This document shows positions 25,028 through 32,364 of a stretch of DNA of 64,000 nt, one piece after another. The position numbers were made by a program, and so were the translations under genes. Position 1 is the stretch's first letter. The number at the start of each line of letters is the position of its first letter. This stretch comes from a bacterium (GTDB lineage: Bacteria; Vulcanimicrobiota; Xenobia; Xenobiales; JADMJV01). A model generated the notes under the pieces. The model was not told the origin of the DNA, did not search any database, and saw nothing but the letters and a program-made list of their open reading frames with translations. The stretch lies in the NCBI GenBank assembly GCA_018780265.1, contig JADMJV010000029.1, forward strand, positions 114,232 through 178,231, read 5' to 3'.

Positions 25028-25873
25028 ATGATTAAGACCATCATGGTGGTGGTTTTGGGGCTGCTGGTGGGAGCCACCCTGTCGGTGCCCGTAATGGCCC
25101 GTCTCAGGCCCCACCACGACCTGGCAGCCTTTCGTTTCCGACTCAAGGCCTGGTGGACGATGGCGGCGATGTTCCTGGTGGTCAATCGCCTGCATCCATC
25201 CCTTTCACTGGTTGGCTTTGCCCTGTTGAGTTGGATTGGTCTGAGAGAGTATCTAAAACGGGTAGACGACTTGCCACGAATCGCGAGGGTCTGTTGCTAT
25301 CTGGTCGTTCCACTCCAATACTACTGGGTTTGGCTGGGCTGGTATGGCATGTTCATCGTGTTCATCCCGGTCTATCTGTTTCTCTACCCACCAATCCGGC
25401 TCAGTCCTTCGGCTGATTCGATACGCCAGGTGTCGGCAGTCCATTGGGGCTTGATGGCGGCCGTCTTCTGTGTGAGTCACGCCGCTTTTCTCCTCAAGTT
25501 CCCCGTCAGACCCGCGGGTGGGGCCGGGTTGCTTTTGTTCGTCACTCTGCTCACCGAATTGGGTGATGCGATCCGTCTCTTGTTCGGCCGCTCCAATTGG
25601 CGATTGCTGGCCGTAGTGGCTGCAACGGTGGCGGCAGCGGTGGGCCTGACCCCCTATCTCACCCCCATGAGCCTGGAACACGGGGTTTTGGCCGGATTTG
25701 TGCTGGGAATTGGCGGTGACGTGGGCGCCCACCGCCTGGATCAACTGCGACTGGCCCTGAACCTGGGCGATGGACCCTTACAGCCCGGACAGGGTGGAGC
25801 CCTGGCCAGAATTTTGGCGCTGACCTACACCGCCCCGCTCTTTTTGCATGGATTTCGGTTCTTCTACCTGTGA
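25028..25873 (+). CDS. Degenerate CdsA-like (CTP transferase-type) membrane protein
   Basis: 281 residues with 7-9 membrane segments. Topology and the C-terminal sequence (GQGGALARILALTYTAPLFLH, then a Phe/Tyr end) match phosphatidate cytidylyltransferases of the YnbB type, which make CDP-diacylglycerol. However, the signature HGG-x-x-DR near the C-terminus reads QGG-x-x-AR and the preceding Lys-Asp reads LGD. The SPxKTWEG loop expected mid-protein is also absent (GRSNWRLLAV). The metal-binding residues are therefore lost and the protein is probably not a working cytidylyltransferase. A lipid-binding or regulatory role is possible. Confidence 0.65.
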   Translation: MIKTIMVVVLGLLVGATLSVPVMARLRPHHDLAAFRFRLKAWWTMAAMFLVVNRLHPSLSLVGFALLSWIGLREYLKRVDDLPRIARVCCYLVVPLQYYWVWLGWYGMFIVFIPVYLFLYPPIRLSPSADSIRQVSAVHWGLMAAVFCVSHAAFLLKFPVRPAGGAGLLLFVTLLTELGDAIRLLFGRSNWRLLAVVAATVAAAVGLTPYLTPMSLEHGVLAGFVLGIGGDVGAHRLDQLRLALNLGDGPLQPGQGGALARILALTYTAPLFLHGFRFFYL

Positions 25874-25922
25874 ATTCGAGAGGCGGAGGGAGATTGTGCC
25901 CCACGGCCGGAAATCTCCACCC

Positions 25923-26390
25923 ATGCGGCGTTTACTATTTTTGCTCATCGCTTCACTGGTGATGGGGTGTTCTAAATCGGTCCCGCCCTCACCCGCACCG
26001 GATTCGATTGCGGCCAGCCACGACAAGAGTGCAGCCGACTCTTTGGCGGAGAAAGAGAAGTGCTTCCCTGCCCTGGACTGGCTCAAAGACACCGCCAAGC
26101 ACAGTCTGTGGAAGGGGGACCGGGCGGCTATCGTTACCCATTTCGTCGCTCAGCGCACGGCCGGCGCCAAAGAGATTTACGCGGTTGACGTGGAGGAGAC
26201 TGAGGGTCAGCAGATATGTGCTTCCTTTGTGCTGGTGTTGCCCGAAGGGGCCGCTCGCAAGGCCGTGCTCGACAAGCACAACGCTTTCTGGAAGAGCTAC
26301 CTGGGTCCGCAGGCCGGTGCCGAGGAACTGAAAGAGTTTGTCGTAGGCGACGAGGGACAAAAATATCTGGTCTACAATTTTGACCTTTAA
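25923..26390 (+). CDS. Small lipoprotein
   Basis: 155 residues. The ATG at 25923 gives a clean lipoprotein signal: MRRLLFLLIASLVMGC, with the lipobox VMGC and Ser at +2. The linker is Ser/Pro/Ala-rich, followed by a small folded domain with two further Cys (KCFPALDW, QQICASFVL). The earlier in-frame ATG at 25848 adds a charged extension before the signal and is less likely. I do not recognise a family. It follows the CdsA-like gene by 49 bp. Confidence 0.75.
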   Translation: MRRLLFLLIASLVMGCSKSVPPSPAPDSIAASHDKSAADSLAEKEKCFPALDWLKDTAKHSLWKGDRAAIVTHFVAQRTAGAKEIYAVDVEETEGQQICASFVLVLPEGAARKAVLDKHNAFWKSYLGPQAGAEELKEFVVGDEGQKYLVYNFDL

Positions 26391-26479
26391 CTAGAGATAT
26401 CCTCAGCGTTCACGGGGGTGGGAGTGGCCACCGGAACAGGCGATTATGGCCTCAAGAGGGTGGTCTCAACCCCTTCAAT

Positions 26480-26505
26480 GTGCCTGAGTTATTTGGCGAC
26501 GGGCC
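26480..26505 (+). repeat. 26-bp repeat, copy B
   Basis: Identical over 26 bp to the reverse complement of 21349-21374, about 5.1 kb away. Reads VPELFGDGP in the frame of the small ORF that starts here. Confidence 0.85.
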
Positions 26506-26722
26506 CTTTGGAGGCTGTCTGCTGGCGGGCGGATTGATCCTGTCGGTCGTTTCTCCCGCTGGCGTCTTTCTCATCGGAGGTGGCGTGGCTGGCGGCATGG
26601 CCGTCACCGTGGCTGTAGAAATGAGCGCGGAGCGAGCCTTAGATCGCCAGTTGCAAAAGGACTGCGAGCGTCTTCGTGCGCACTGGGGCTCGCGCTTTCC
26701 GGCCTACTCCAGCAGCGCCTGA
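26480..26722 (+). CDS. Small Gly-rich membrane protein, possibly a fragment
   Basis: 80 residues from GTG. A hydrophobic Gly-rich hairpin (residues 11-45, GGCLLAGGLILSVV and GVFLIGGGVAGGMAV) is followed by a charged tail. The frame is open upstream (GGLNPFNVPELFGDGP), so this could be the end of a decayed longer gene. The GTG and next 23 bases are copy B of the 26-bp repeat. Overlaps the 3' end of the convergent WYL gene by 19 bp. No ribosome binding site. Confidence 0.35.
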   Translation: MPELFGDGPFGGCLLAGGLILSVVSPAGVFLIGGGVAGGMAVTVAVEMSAERALDRQLQKDCERLRAHWGSRFPAYSSSA

Positions 26723-27627
26723 ACCCGTTCCCTGTAACGGTCGCGCACCCAATCAGGTGCCTGCACGCGGCAGTAGGTCAGGCCCAAGATCCAGCTGATC
26801 AGGGCGTCGACATCGCGCACACAGACCCAAAACGAATTGCCTTCCACTCTCTGGCTGGGGTGAACGGGATTTTCTCGCAGCCACATCGCCAGCGAGGGGC
26901 TTACCTGGCAATGCACTTCCACAGCTTGCTCGCCAGCCAGATCCCATTTGTGAAAGTGGGGGTCCAGGCCGATTTCGCTGAGGGGGACCTGGAAATTCTC
27001 ACTCAGCAGTTCTAGATCGTGGATCCGGTCCGGGCGAAAATTGCGGATCTCCTGTTTGTCGGCGTCGAAGACTCGCACATACCAGCGTTCCTGGAAAAAC
27101 ATCTGACGGGGCTCAACCACGCGCCACTCGGCTTCCACCGCCGTGCGATTGCGATACAAGATGCGCAGGCGGCGTTTTTCCACCAGGGCCAACAGCAGTG
27201 TCTGCATCGTTTCGGCCGAGAGGGTCCAGCCAAACTGAGTTGACAGCAGCTCGGGCAACTCACTTTTGGCGCGTCTCTCCTGTCCGTTGACCACCGCGTA
27301 GTGCAGCTTATCCCAGCCTCGCCTGGCCGCCTGTCCCAGGCCACAGGAATCGCTGAGGGGCACGGTCATGGCCAGCGCCAGAGTCTCCTCCAGATTGAGC
27401 AGCGCTCCCGCCTGGCGCTGGTTGGTGACGGAGTAGCGAGGGGTCTGCCCCTGGCTGACTTCGACAGGATAGTTAAAGCTGCGCAAGTCCTCCAGATAGC
27501 GCTGAATGTTGCGCTTGCTGGTTCCGATCTCTTGGGAGAGTTCGACCACCGTCATGCCGCTGCTGGACTGCAGTCGGGTCAACATGCGGAGTAGGACTTG
27601 GAATTTGCCTTGCCTGTCTTCAGCCAT
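26704..27627 (-). CDS. WYL-domain transcriptional regulator
   Basis: 307 residues. An N-terminal winged helix-turn-helix (residues 8-65, MTVVELSQEIGTSKRNIQRYLEDL) is followed by a WYL domain (about 140-215, RRLRILYRNRTAVEAEWRVVEP, WYVRVFDADKQEIRNFRPDRI) and a C-terminal WCX-type extension. WYL regulators bind nucleic-acid or nucleotide ligands and often control DNA-damage or defence genes. Here the neighbours are small secreted and membrane proteins, so the target is not evident. The transcript appears leaderless. Confidence 0.88.
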   Translation of the reverse strand: MAEDRQGKFQVLLRMLTRLQSSSGMTVVELSQEIGTSKRNIQRYLEDLRSFNYPVEVSQGQTPRYSVTNQRQAGALLNLEETLALAMTVPLSDSCGLGQAARRGWDKLHYAVVNGQERRAKSELPELLSTQFGWTLSAETMQTLLLALVEKRRLRILYRNRTAVEAEWRVVEPRQMFFQERWYVRVFDADKQEIRNFRPDRIHDLELLSENFQVPLSEIGLDPHFHKWDLAGEQAVEVHCQVSPSLAMWLRENPVHPSQRVEGNSFWVCVRDVDALISWILGLTYCRVQAPDWVRDRYRERVQALLE

Positions 27628-27633
27628 GCTCAG

Positions 27634-27639
27634 AGTATA
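27634..27639 (-). promoter_or_regulatory. -10 box of the WYL gene (leaderless)
   Basis: On the minus strand TATACT is followed by 6 nt and the ATG at 27627. There is no Shine-Dalgarno sequence and no convincing -35. Confidence 0.5.
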
Positions 27640-27672
27640 GCTGGGGGAGCGTCCAAATTTGTCGCACGGGCA

Positions 27673-28116
27673 TCACCATGTGGCCTGATAGTCGATATTG
27701 AACTTGATCTGGGTGAACTTACCCGCTTCCACCAGCACCGGCTTCACGTAGGTTCCGTCGCTGCCATTCGCATACAGCTTGCCCTTTTCCTCGACCATCA
27801 TGGTGTAGGTGCCGGGTGCCAGCTTTAGCTGGAATTTTCCATCCTGAGCCGAGCTGGTCTGACCCATCAAAGGGGTGTTTATTTTGCGATAAAATCCCCC
27901 CTCCCCCTCGGCCACGACCTGATCGAATTTGGCGGCGGCGTAGAAGAAGATTTTGCGGGCCACCGGGCGGCTTTTGCCACCAGGCCCACCGGGACCGGGC
28001 ATAAAGTCACCCTGTAACAGCATGATCACCCCGCTCACACCGGAGGAGGCCCGCTGCCTGGCCTGGACTCCTACTGGCAGCAAGGCAGTGCATAGGATCA
28101 AAAGAAGGTTGCGCAT
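27673..28116 (-). CDS. Secreted protein with Ig-like carboxypeptidase-regulatory fold
   Basis: 147 residues with a signal peptide (1-19, ILCTALLPVGVQA). The mature part is beta-rich; DGKFQLKLAPGTYTMMVEEKG has the pattern of CarboxypepD_reg/DUF4198-type Ig-like domains (x-F-x-L-x-L-x-P-G-x-Y) and the end QIKFNIDY is the closing strand. A Gly/Pro loop (PGPGGPGG) interrupts the first strands. Probably periplasmic or surface; no enzymatic motif. Divergent from the 1397-residue protein, with dyads between. Confidence 0.65.
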   Translation of the reverse strand: MRNLLLILCTALLPVGVQARQRASSGVSGVIMLLQGDFMPGPGGPGGKSRPVARKIFFYAAAKFDQVVAEGEGGFYRKINTPLMGQTSSAQDGKFQLKLAPGTYTMMVEEKGKLYANGSDGTYVKPVLVEAGKFTQIKFNIDYQATW

Positions 28117-28124
28117 GTCTCAAT

Positions 28125-28163
28125 GATTCCGCAACGGAATCGGCAGGCCTTTCGCCGAAGGCC
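28125..28163. repeat. Two adjacent inverted repeats in a divergent gap
   Basis: GATTCCG-CAA-CGGAATC (28125-28141) and GGCCTT-6-AAGGCC (28146-28163) lie between the start codons at 28116 (minus) and 28171 (plus). Both are perfect. They are suitable operator sites, or hairpins in either transcript. Confidence 0.55.
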
Positions 28164-28170
28164 AGAGGGA

Positions 28171-31100
28171 ATGAGCAAGCTGGTCGATACTTTGCGTCAA
28201 GTGGGCAGCCTGCACGCCAGTGGCGAGTTTACCCTGGACGTACAGCAGGCCGACTCGAAAATGTCCCGCTTTCAGTTTGCCCAAGAGCAAGACTTTCTTT
28301 ATCAACTGGTGGGAGGGCTTTACCGTTTGGGGGCCCGCCAGGTGGATGTGACCTACGCCCACGACCTGCTCACCATTGCCCTTGATCCACTGGCCGTGCC
28401 GGACGCCTATCCCAAGGAGTTAGCCGGCCAGGTTCTTGAGGAGTTTTCGCGCTGGCGGCGCCTGGCGGCCGCCTGCCAGGCCATCCTGGCCCACGCGCCG
28501 CGCGGCTTTGAATGGCGGGGAAAAAACAAACAGGCCTATGATTGTCTGACGGGCCAGACACTCCACTGGCAACGGGTGCACTTGCAGGAGATCCAGATTG
28601 GCGGACTGCCGGACGCTCTGGTCCAGCAGGCCTTGGCTGAATTGCGGTGGCGGGCCGTTTACCATCGTCTCCGTCTCACGGTGCAAGGTAATGTGCTGCC
28701 GGGCTTGACGGACGCATTGGCCCGGGTGGGCGACAAACATGGCTTCTTTGGCTGCGACCCCACTCGCCCGGCCCAGTTGCTGTTGGTGGTTGACGAGATG
28801 ATCAGCGATCCTAAGCCTTTGGCCGTCGAGATCCCCTGGCAGGGGGTCGTCTATTGGGACCAGCAGCGGGTCCGCATGGACGCCTCGTTGGCCGCCGTGG
28901 TCGAAGACGAGGACTATGCAGGGCTGCTGGGCGCGATACCGCAAACCTTTGCCCGTTGCCTGCTGGAATTGCGTCCCCTGTGCGGACGGGGCGAAATTCG
29001 CCGGTTCTTGCTCGACCTGATGCGTCCCCCGGCCCCGCCGTGGCTGCACTCGATTTATGACCAACTGCTGGGCCTTGAGCTATTCAAAGACTATCAGGAG
29101 CAAGCCTGGTCACTGCTCAAGTTGCGGGCCCACTGCCAGAAAACGGGTGAACCCGCCTACTTTTCGGAGCAGATGCCCCCGCCCGATCTCTCCCAAGTGA
29201 TTTTGCGTGAGCAGTCGCCATCGGCTCTGGACTGCCTGGCCATTCACCTGCCCGGTCAATTGCAGGAGGCCACTCCACTGGCAATTCGCCAGTTGCAGCG
29301 GCGGGCCAACCTGCATAAATGGCAGACCCGTCCCTCAACGGGCCTGCAACTGCCGTCCCAAGACTGGCTCACTCAGCGAAAATGCGACGATCTGGTGATT
29401 GGTGTCAGCGACGATTGGTGCCAGCCAGGGGGCACCATCAGCCTTTTGCATCAGGGAAAGCTGTTGGGACATCGCAGTCTGCCTCACCCTGAGGTTGCCT
29501 TTGGGGTGGTCTGCGAACTGGAGCAAGAGCATATCTCTGAACTCTGGGACGATATCGCCGAGCCGCGATGGCTCCCACTCTCCTCGATCATTTTTGGCCA
29601 CTTGGAGGAGTTATTGGCCGACATGGCTGCCAATCCCGATTCCCTCAGCCCCCTGCGCACCCATCTGCTGGGCCATCTGGCTGCCAGCGATAACCCGCAA
29701 GACAGCTATTTCGCCACCACTTTGCTGTTCCGCGATTGGATGGGACAGCCGTATTCGATCTTCAGCCTGTTGAAAGCCAAAGGTGAAGGCTACCTGGTGG
29801 GTCTGGTGGCGCCCGATCGCCGTCCCCCCGCGGCCCCTCCCGAATTTCTGCCGAAGGCCGTATTCGTCCTGGACGGCATGTCTGAAGGGCGCTGTCTGAC
29901 CAAGGTCAAGGAGCTTTCGCTGCGAGATTTTGACGCCTGGCTGGACGATCTGGTAGAGGCCATCGAGTCGCCCCAACCGGCCGATCTGGACAGCCCCTGG
30001 ACGGTAAGCTGGGAGGGTGAAGACTATCGGGCCCAACTTCGCCTCAACCCGCTCTGGGACCAGGCCGAAGTACATGTATGCATCGAGGGCATTCCCATCG
30101 AGACTCACACGCTGGAGTGCGAGTTGGGCTTTACGGCCATCGTCCACAGTGATAGCTTCAAGCTGCAGATTCGCACCGGCAACAAACGACTTGGGCTGAA
30201 GCGTTACGCTCTGGCCGACAACGCCCCCTGGCGCCACTGCCAGGAGGATCTGTCTCGGCAGGCGGAGGTTTCGTTGGGCCTGCGGGTCGACAATCTGGCA
30301 GATCTCCCCAAGCCCTGGCCGGCCTGGGCCTTGAACGCCGTGTTGCGAGGCTTCGCCGTCAAGTTCCCCAAATTGGCCGACTTCGTGTCCTTCAGTGCCT
30401 TTCCCCAGGATATCTCGCTGGCGGCCATGCTGGCCGCCCCTTCGATTCGGTGGAGCAGTCGAAAGCCGGATGAGGCTGCCCTGACGGAGTTCTTGGCCCA
30501 GCACCCCTACGTTTTCCTGGTGGCCCCGATGCCTGTGGCTCGGCAACAACTGCTGGAGGCGGCCTACGGCGGCAACTGGACCTGCGTGGATGAGTGGTTC
30601 GCCCGAAACGCACGCCAGCGAGAGTTTCTGAGGCGCCCGGTAAAGCCCTTGGGTCACCCCAAAGCTCTGGCCACAGCCCCCGCTCAAGAACCACTGAGCG
30701 GAATGCTGCTGGTGCTTGATGACGTCAGTCAGGCCGGTCTGATTGCCTGGCACCATCAGCAACGCCCTTTGATGGAAGAGCCTCTGTCGTCCTGCCCGGC
30801 CTTGTTGGCTCAGCTCGAATGCGATCAGCTCCAACCCGATCCAGACTTTACCTCGCTGGTCCCGACCCAGACCCTGGCGCAGTTGAGGCCCTTGGTGATG
30901 CAGCAGTTGACCGAGCTGGTGAAGACCTGGCTGGCCACGCCTCGCCCCGCCCAGGCCCACTTTTGCCGGGTTTGGACCGAATGGCAGGCGCTCTCCCCCG
31001 AGGTCGCTCAAGGCTTACAACGACAGCCCTGGATCGCCACCAACCGGGGCTATCGCAGTTGGGAGGACCTGTTGGAGGTGGCCACTCTATACCGACTGCC

Positions 31101-32364
31101 CCGCCACCCGGATCAAGACTTTCCCGACCTCACGATTTTGCTTGAAGACCAGTGTCCGATGGGTGTGCTCTACCGACTGGTGGCCGCCCATCCCCAATGG
31201 GTGTCGGTTAAAGATACCCGGTTGTTTATCGCCGACCGGGTGCGCTGGCAAAAGCAGCAGGCCAACCTGCGCAGCCACGCCAAGCGGGTGGCCAGGTTTG
31301 ACTACAAGGCCCGTCTGCGTCCGCCCAATCAAGGCGAGATTGCTCTGCTGGGGGAAGCGCGCAAAGAATGCTGGCTGGTGCTTTCTGAGCACGCTGTGCT
31401 GGTGCACAACCTGCCGGCCGGCCTGGGGGGCTACCTGCAGTGCGACGACCATACCCTGCTCCCGGTAACCGGGGCTGAATTAGGCGAACTGGCCCACCAT
31501 CACGTCCTTCTGGACGCTCTTCCCCTGTTCGTGCAGCGAATTATGATGGGCAATCTGAGTCCGCTGGAGCTGGACCTGGTGGCTGAATTTTGTCTCCATG
31601 CGCTGCCCGCCAACTCCGACGAAGGACCGTGGAACCAGTTGCTGCAGGCCCGCTGGCTGCCCTGCGCCGATGGCACTCGCACCAGTCTGCACCAACTGCA
31701 ACTGGAAGCCGAGGAGCAGGGAGCCCTTCTTTACTGGGAAAGAGCCTACCGGTTTGGCAGCCAATCCGCCCTGATTCCGTTGCTCACCAGCCCGCTGCAA
31801 CTCGAGGTGGTGCGTCGCTGTTGCGGAGTCCAGCCCACTTTGCGCCCCAAGCCGTTACTGCTGCGCAATCTGGGCGATGTGGCCAGGCCCGGCTTGAGCC
31901 GCCTGCGTCAGTTGATCGTGGGCCTGGGCCAGTGGGTTGCCGCTCGCCCAGGTGCCCGACTGGCCCAGGGAGTGGGCGAGATCATCGAGCAGTCGGCGCC
32001 TGCCGGCGGAGGCGATTTGGTGGCCGCACTGGGCCGGCTGGCCCGACTGATGCTCCAGGGGGTGGCCCGTAACGAAACCCTGAGCTACCTGGATCGGCTG
32101 GCCTGGTGCGGCGATGCGCGACCGGCCGTCATGTGGAGTCTGTCCGCCGAGGGAGGTCTGACGCTCTTTTTCCGGCACCCCCGACTGCGCCCCTGGCTGG
32201 GCCACGGTGAGCCTCCCGCACCGGTCACCTTGAGTCTGCTGCTGGGCCTGGTCTGCCACATCAACGCCCGCAGCGAGGCCTTTAGCGACGACATGGAACG
32301 CGACTTTCTCGAGCATCTAACCGGTGAACTGGTGGCCAGCTACCGCGACTTAATGCCCGGCTGA
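28171..32364 (+). CDS. Very large protein of unknown function, possible degenerate GHKL N-terminus
   Basis: 1397 residues, no membrane segments, no signal peptide. The start at 28171 is preferred to the in-frame ATG at 28123, which lies inside a dyad. Near the N-terminus GEFTLDVQQADSKMSRFQF followed by FLYQLVGGLYRLGARQVDVTY has the layout of a family in myxobacteria where an FTLD segment precedes an HSP90-like N-box helix; the catalytic Asn of that helix is not present here. The rest is composed of repeated beta-strand/Leu-rich modules with many Trp and Pro and no motif I know. Its 3' end overlaps the convergent PEP-utilising gene by 15 bp. Confidence 0.7.
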   Translation: MSKLVDTLRQVGSLHASGEFTLDVQQADSKMSRFQFAQEQDFLYQLVGGLYRLGARQVDVTYAHDLLTIALDPLAVPDAYPKELAGQVLEEFSRWRRLAAACQAILAHAPRGFEWRGKNKQAYDCLTGQTLHWQRVHLQEIQIGGLPDALVQQALAELRWRAVYHRLRLTVQGNVLPGLTDALARVGDKHGFFGCDPTRPAQLLLVVDEMISDPKPLAVEIPWQGVVYWDQQRVRMDASLAAVVEDEDYAGLLGAIPQTFARCLLELRPLCGRGEIRRFLLDLMRPPAPPWLHSIYDQLLGLELFKDYQEQAWSLLKLRAHCQKTGEPAYFSEQMPPPDLSQVILREQSPSALDCLAIHLPGQLQEATPLAIRQLQRRANLHKWQTRPSTGLQLPSQDWLTQRKCDDLVIGVSDDWCQPGGTISLLHQGKLLGHRSLPHPEVAFGVVCELEQEHISELWDDIAEPRWLPLSSIIFGHLEELLADMAANPDSLSPLRTHLLGHLAASDNPQDSYFATTLLFRDWMGQPYSIFSLLKAKGEGYLVGLVAPDRRPPAAPPEFLPKAVFVLDGMSEGRCLTKVKELSLRDFDAWLDDLVEAIESPQPADLDSPWTVSWEGEDYRAQLRLNPLWDQAEVHVCIEGIPIETHTLECELGFTAIVHSDSFKLQIRTGNKRLGLKRYALADNAPWRHCQEDLSRQAEVSLGLRVDNLADLPKPWPAWALNAVLRGFAVKFPKLADFVSFSAFPQDISLAAMLAAPSIRWSSRKPDEAALTEFLAQHPYVFLVAPMPVARQQLLEAAYGGNWTCVDEWFARNARQREFLRRPVKPLGHPKALATAPAQEPLSGMLLVLDDVSQAGLIAWHHQQRPLMEEPLSSCPALLAQLECDQLQPDPDFTSLVPTQTLAQLRPLVMQQLTELVKTWLATPRPAQAHFCRVWTEWQALSPEVAQGLQRQPWIATNRGYRSWEDLLEVATLYRLPRHPDQDFPDLTILLEDQCPMGVLYRLVAAHPQWVSVKDTRLFIADRVRWQKQQANLRSHAKRVARFDYKARLRPPNQGEIALLGEARKECWLVLSEHAVLVHNLPAGLGGYLQCDDHTLLPVTGAELGELAHHHVLLDALPLFVQRIMMGNLSPLELDLVAEFCLHALPANSDEGPWNQLLQARWLPCADGTRTSLHQLQLEAEEQGALLYWERAYRFGSQSALIPLLTSPLQLEVVRRCCGVQPTLRPKPLLLRNLGDVARPGLSRLRQLIVGLGQWVAARPGARLAQGVGEIIEQSAPAGGGDLVAALGRLARLMLQGVARNETLSYLDRLAWCGDARPAVMWSLSAEGGLTLFFRHPRLRPWLGHGEPPAPVTLSLLLGLVCHINARSEAFSDDMERDFLEHLTGELVASYRDLMPG

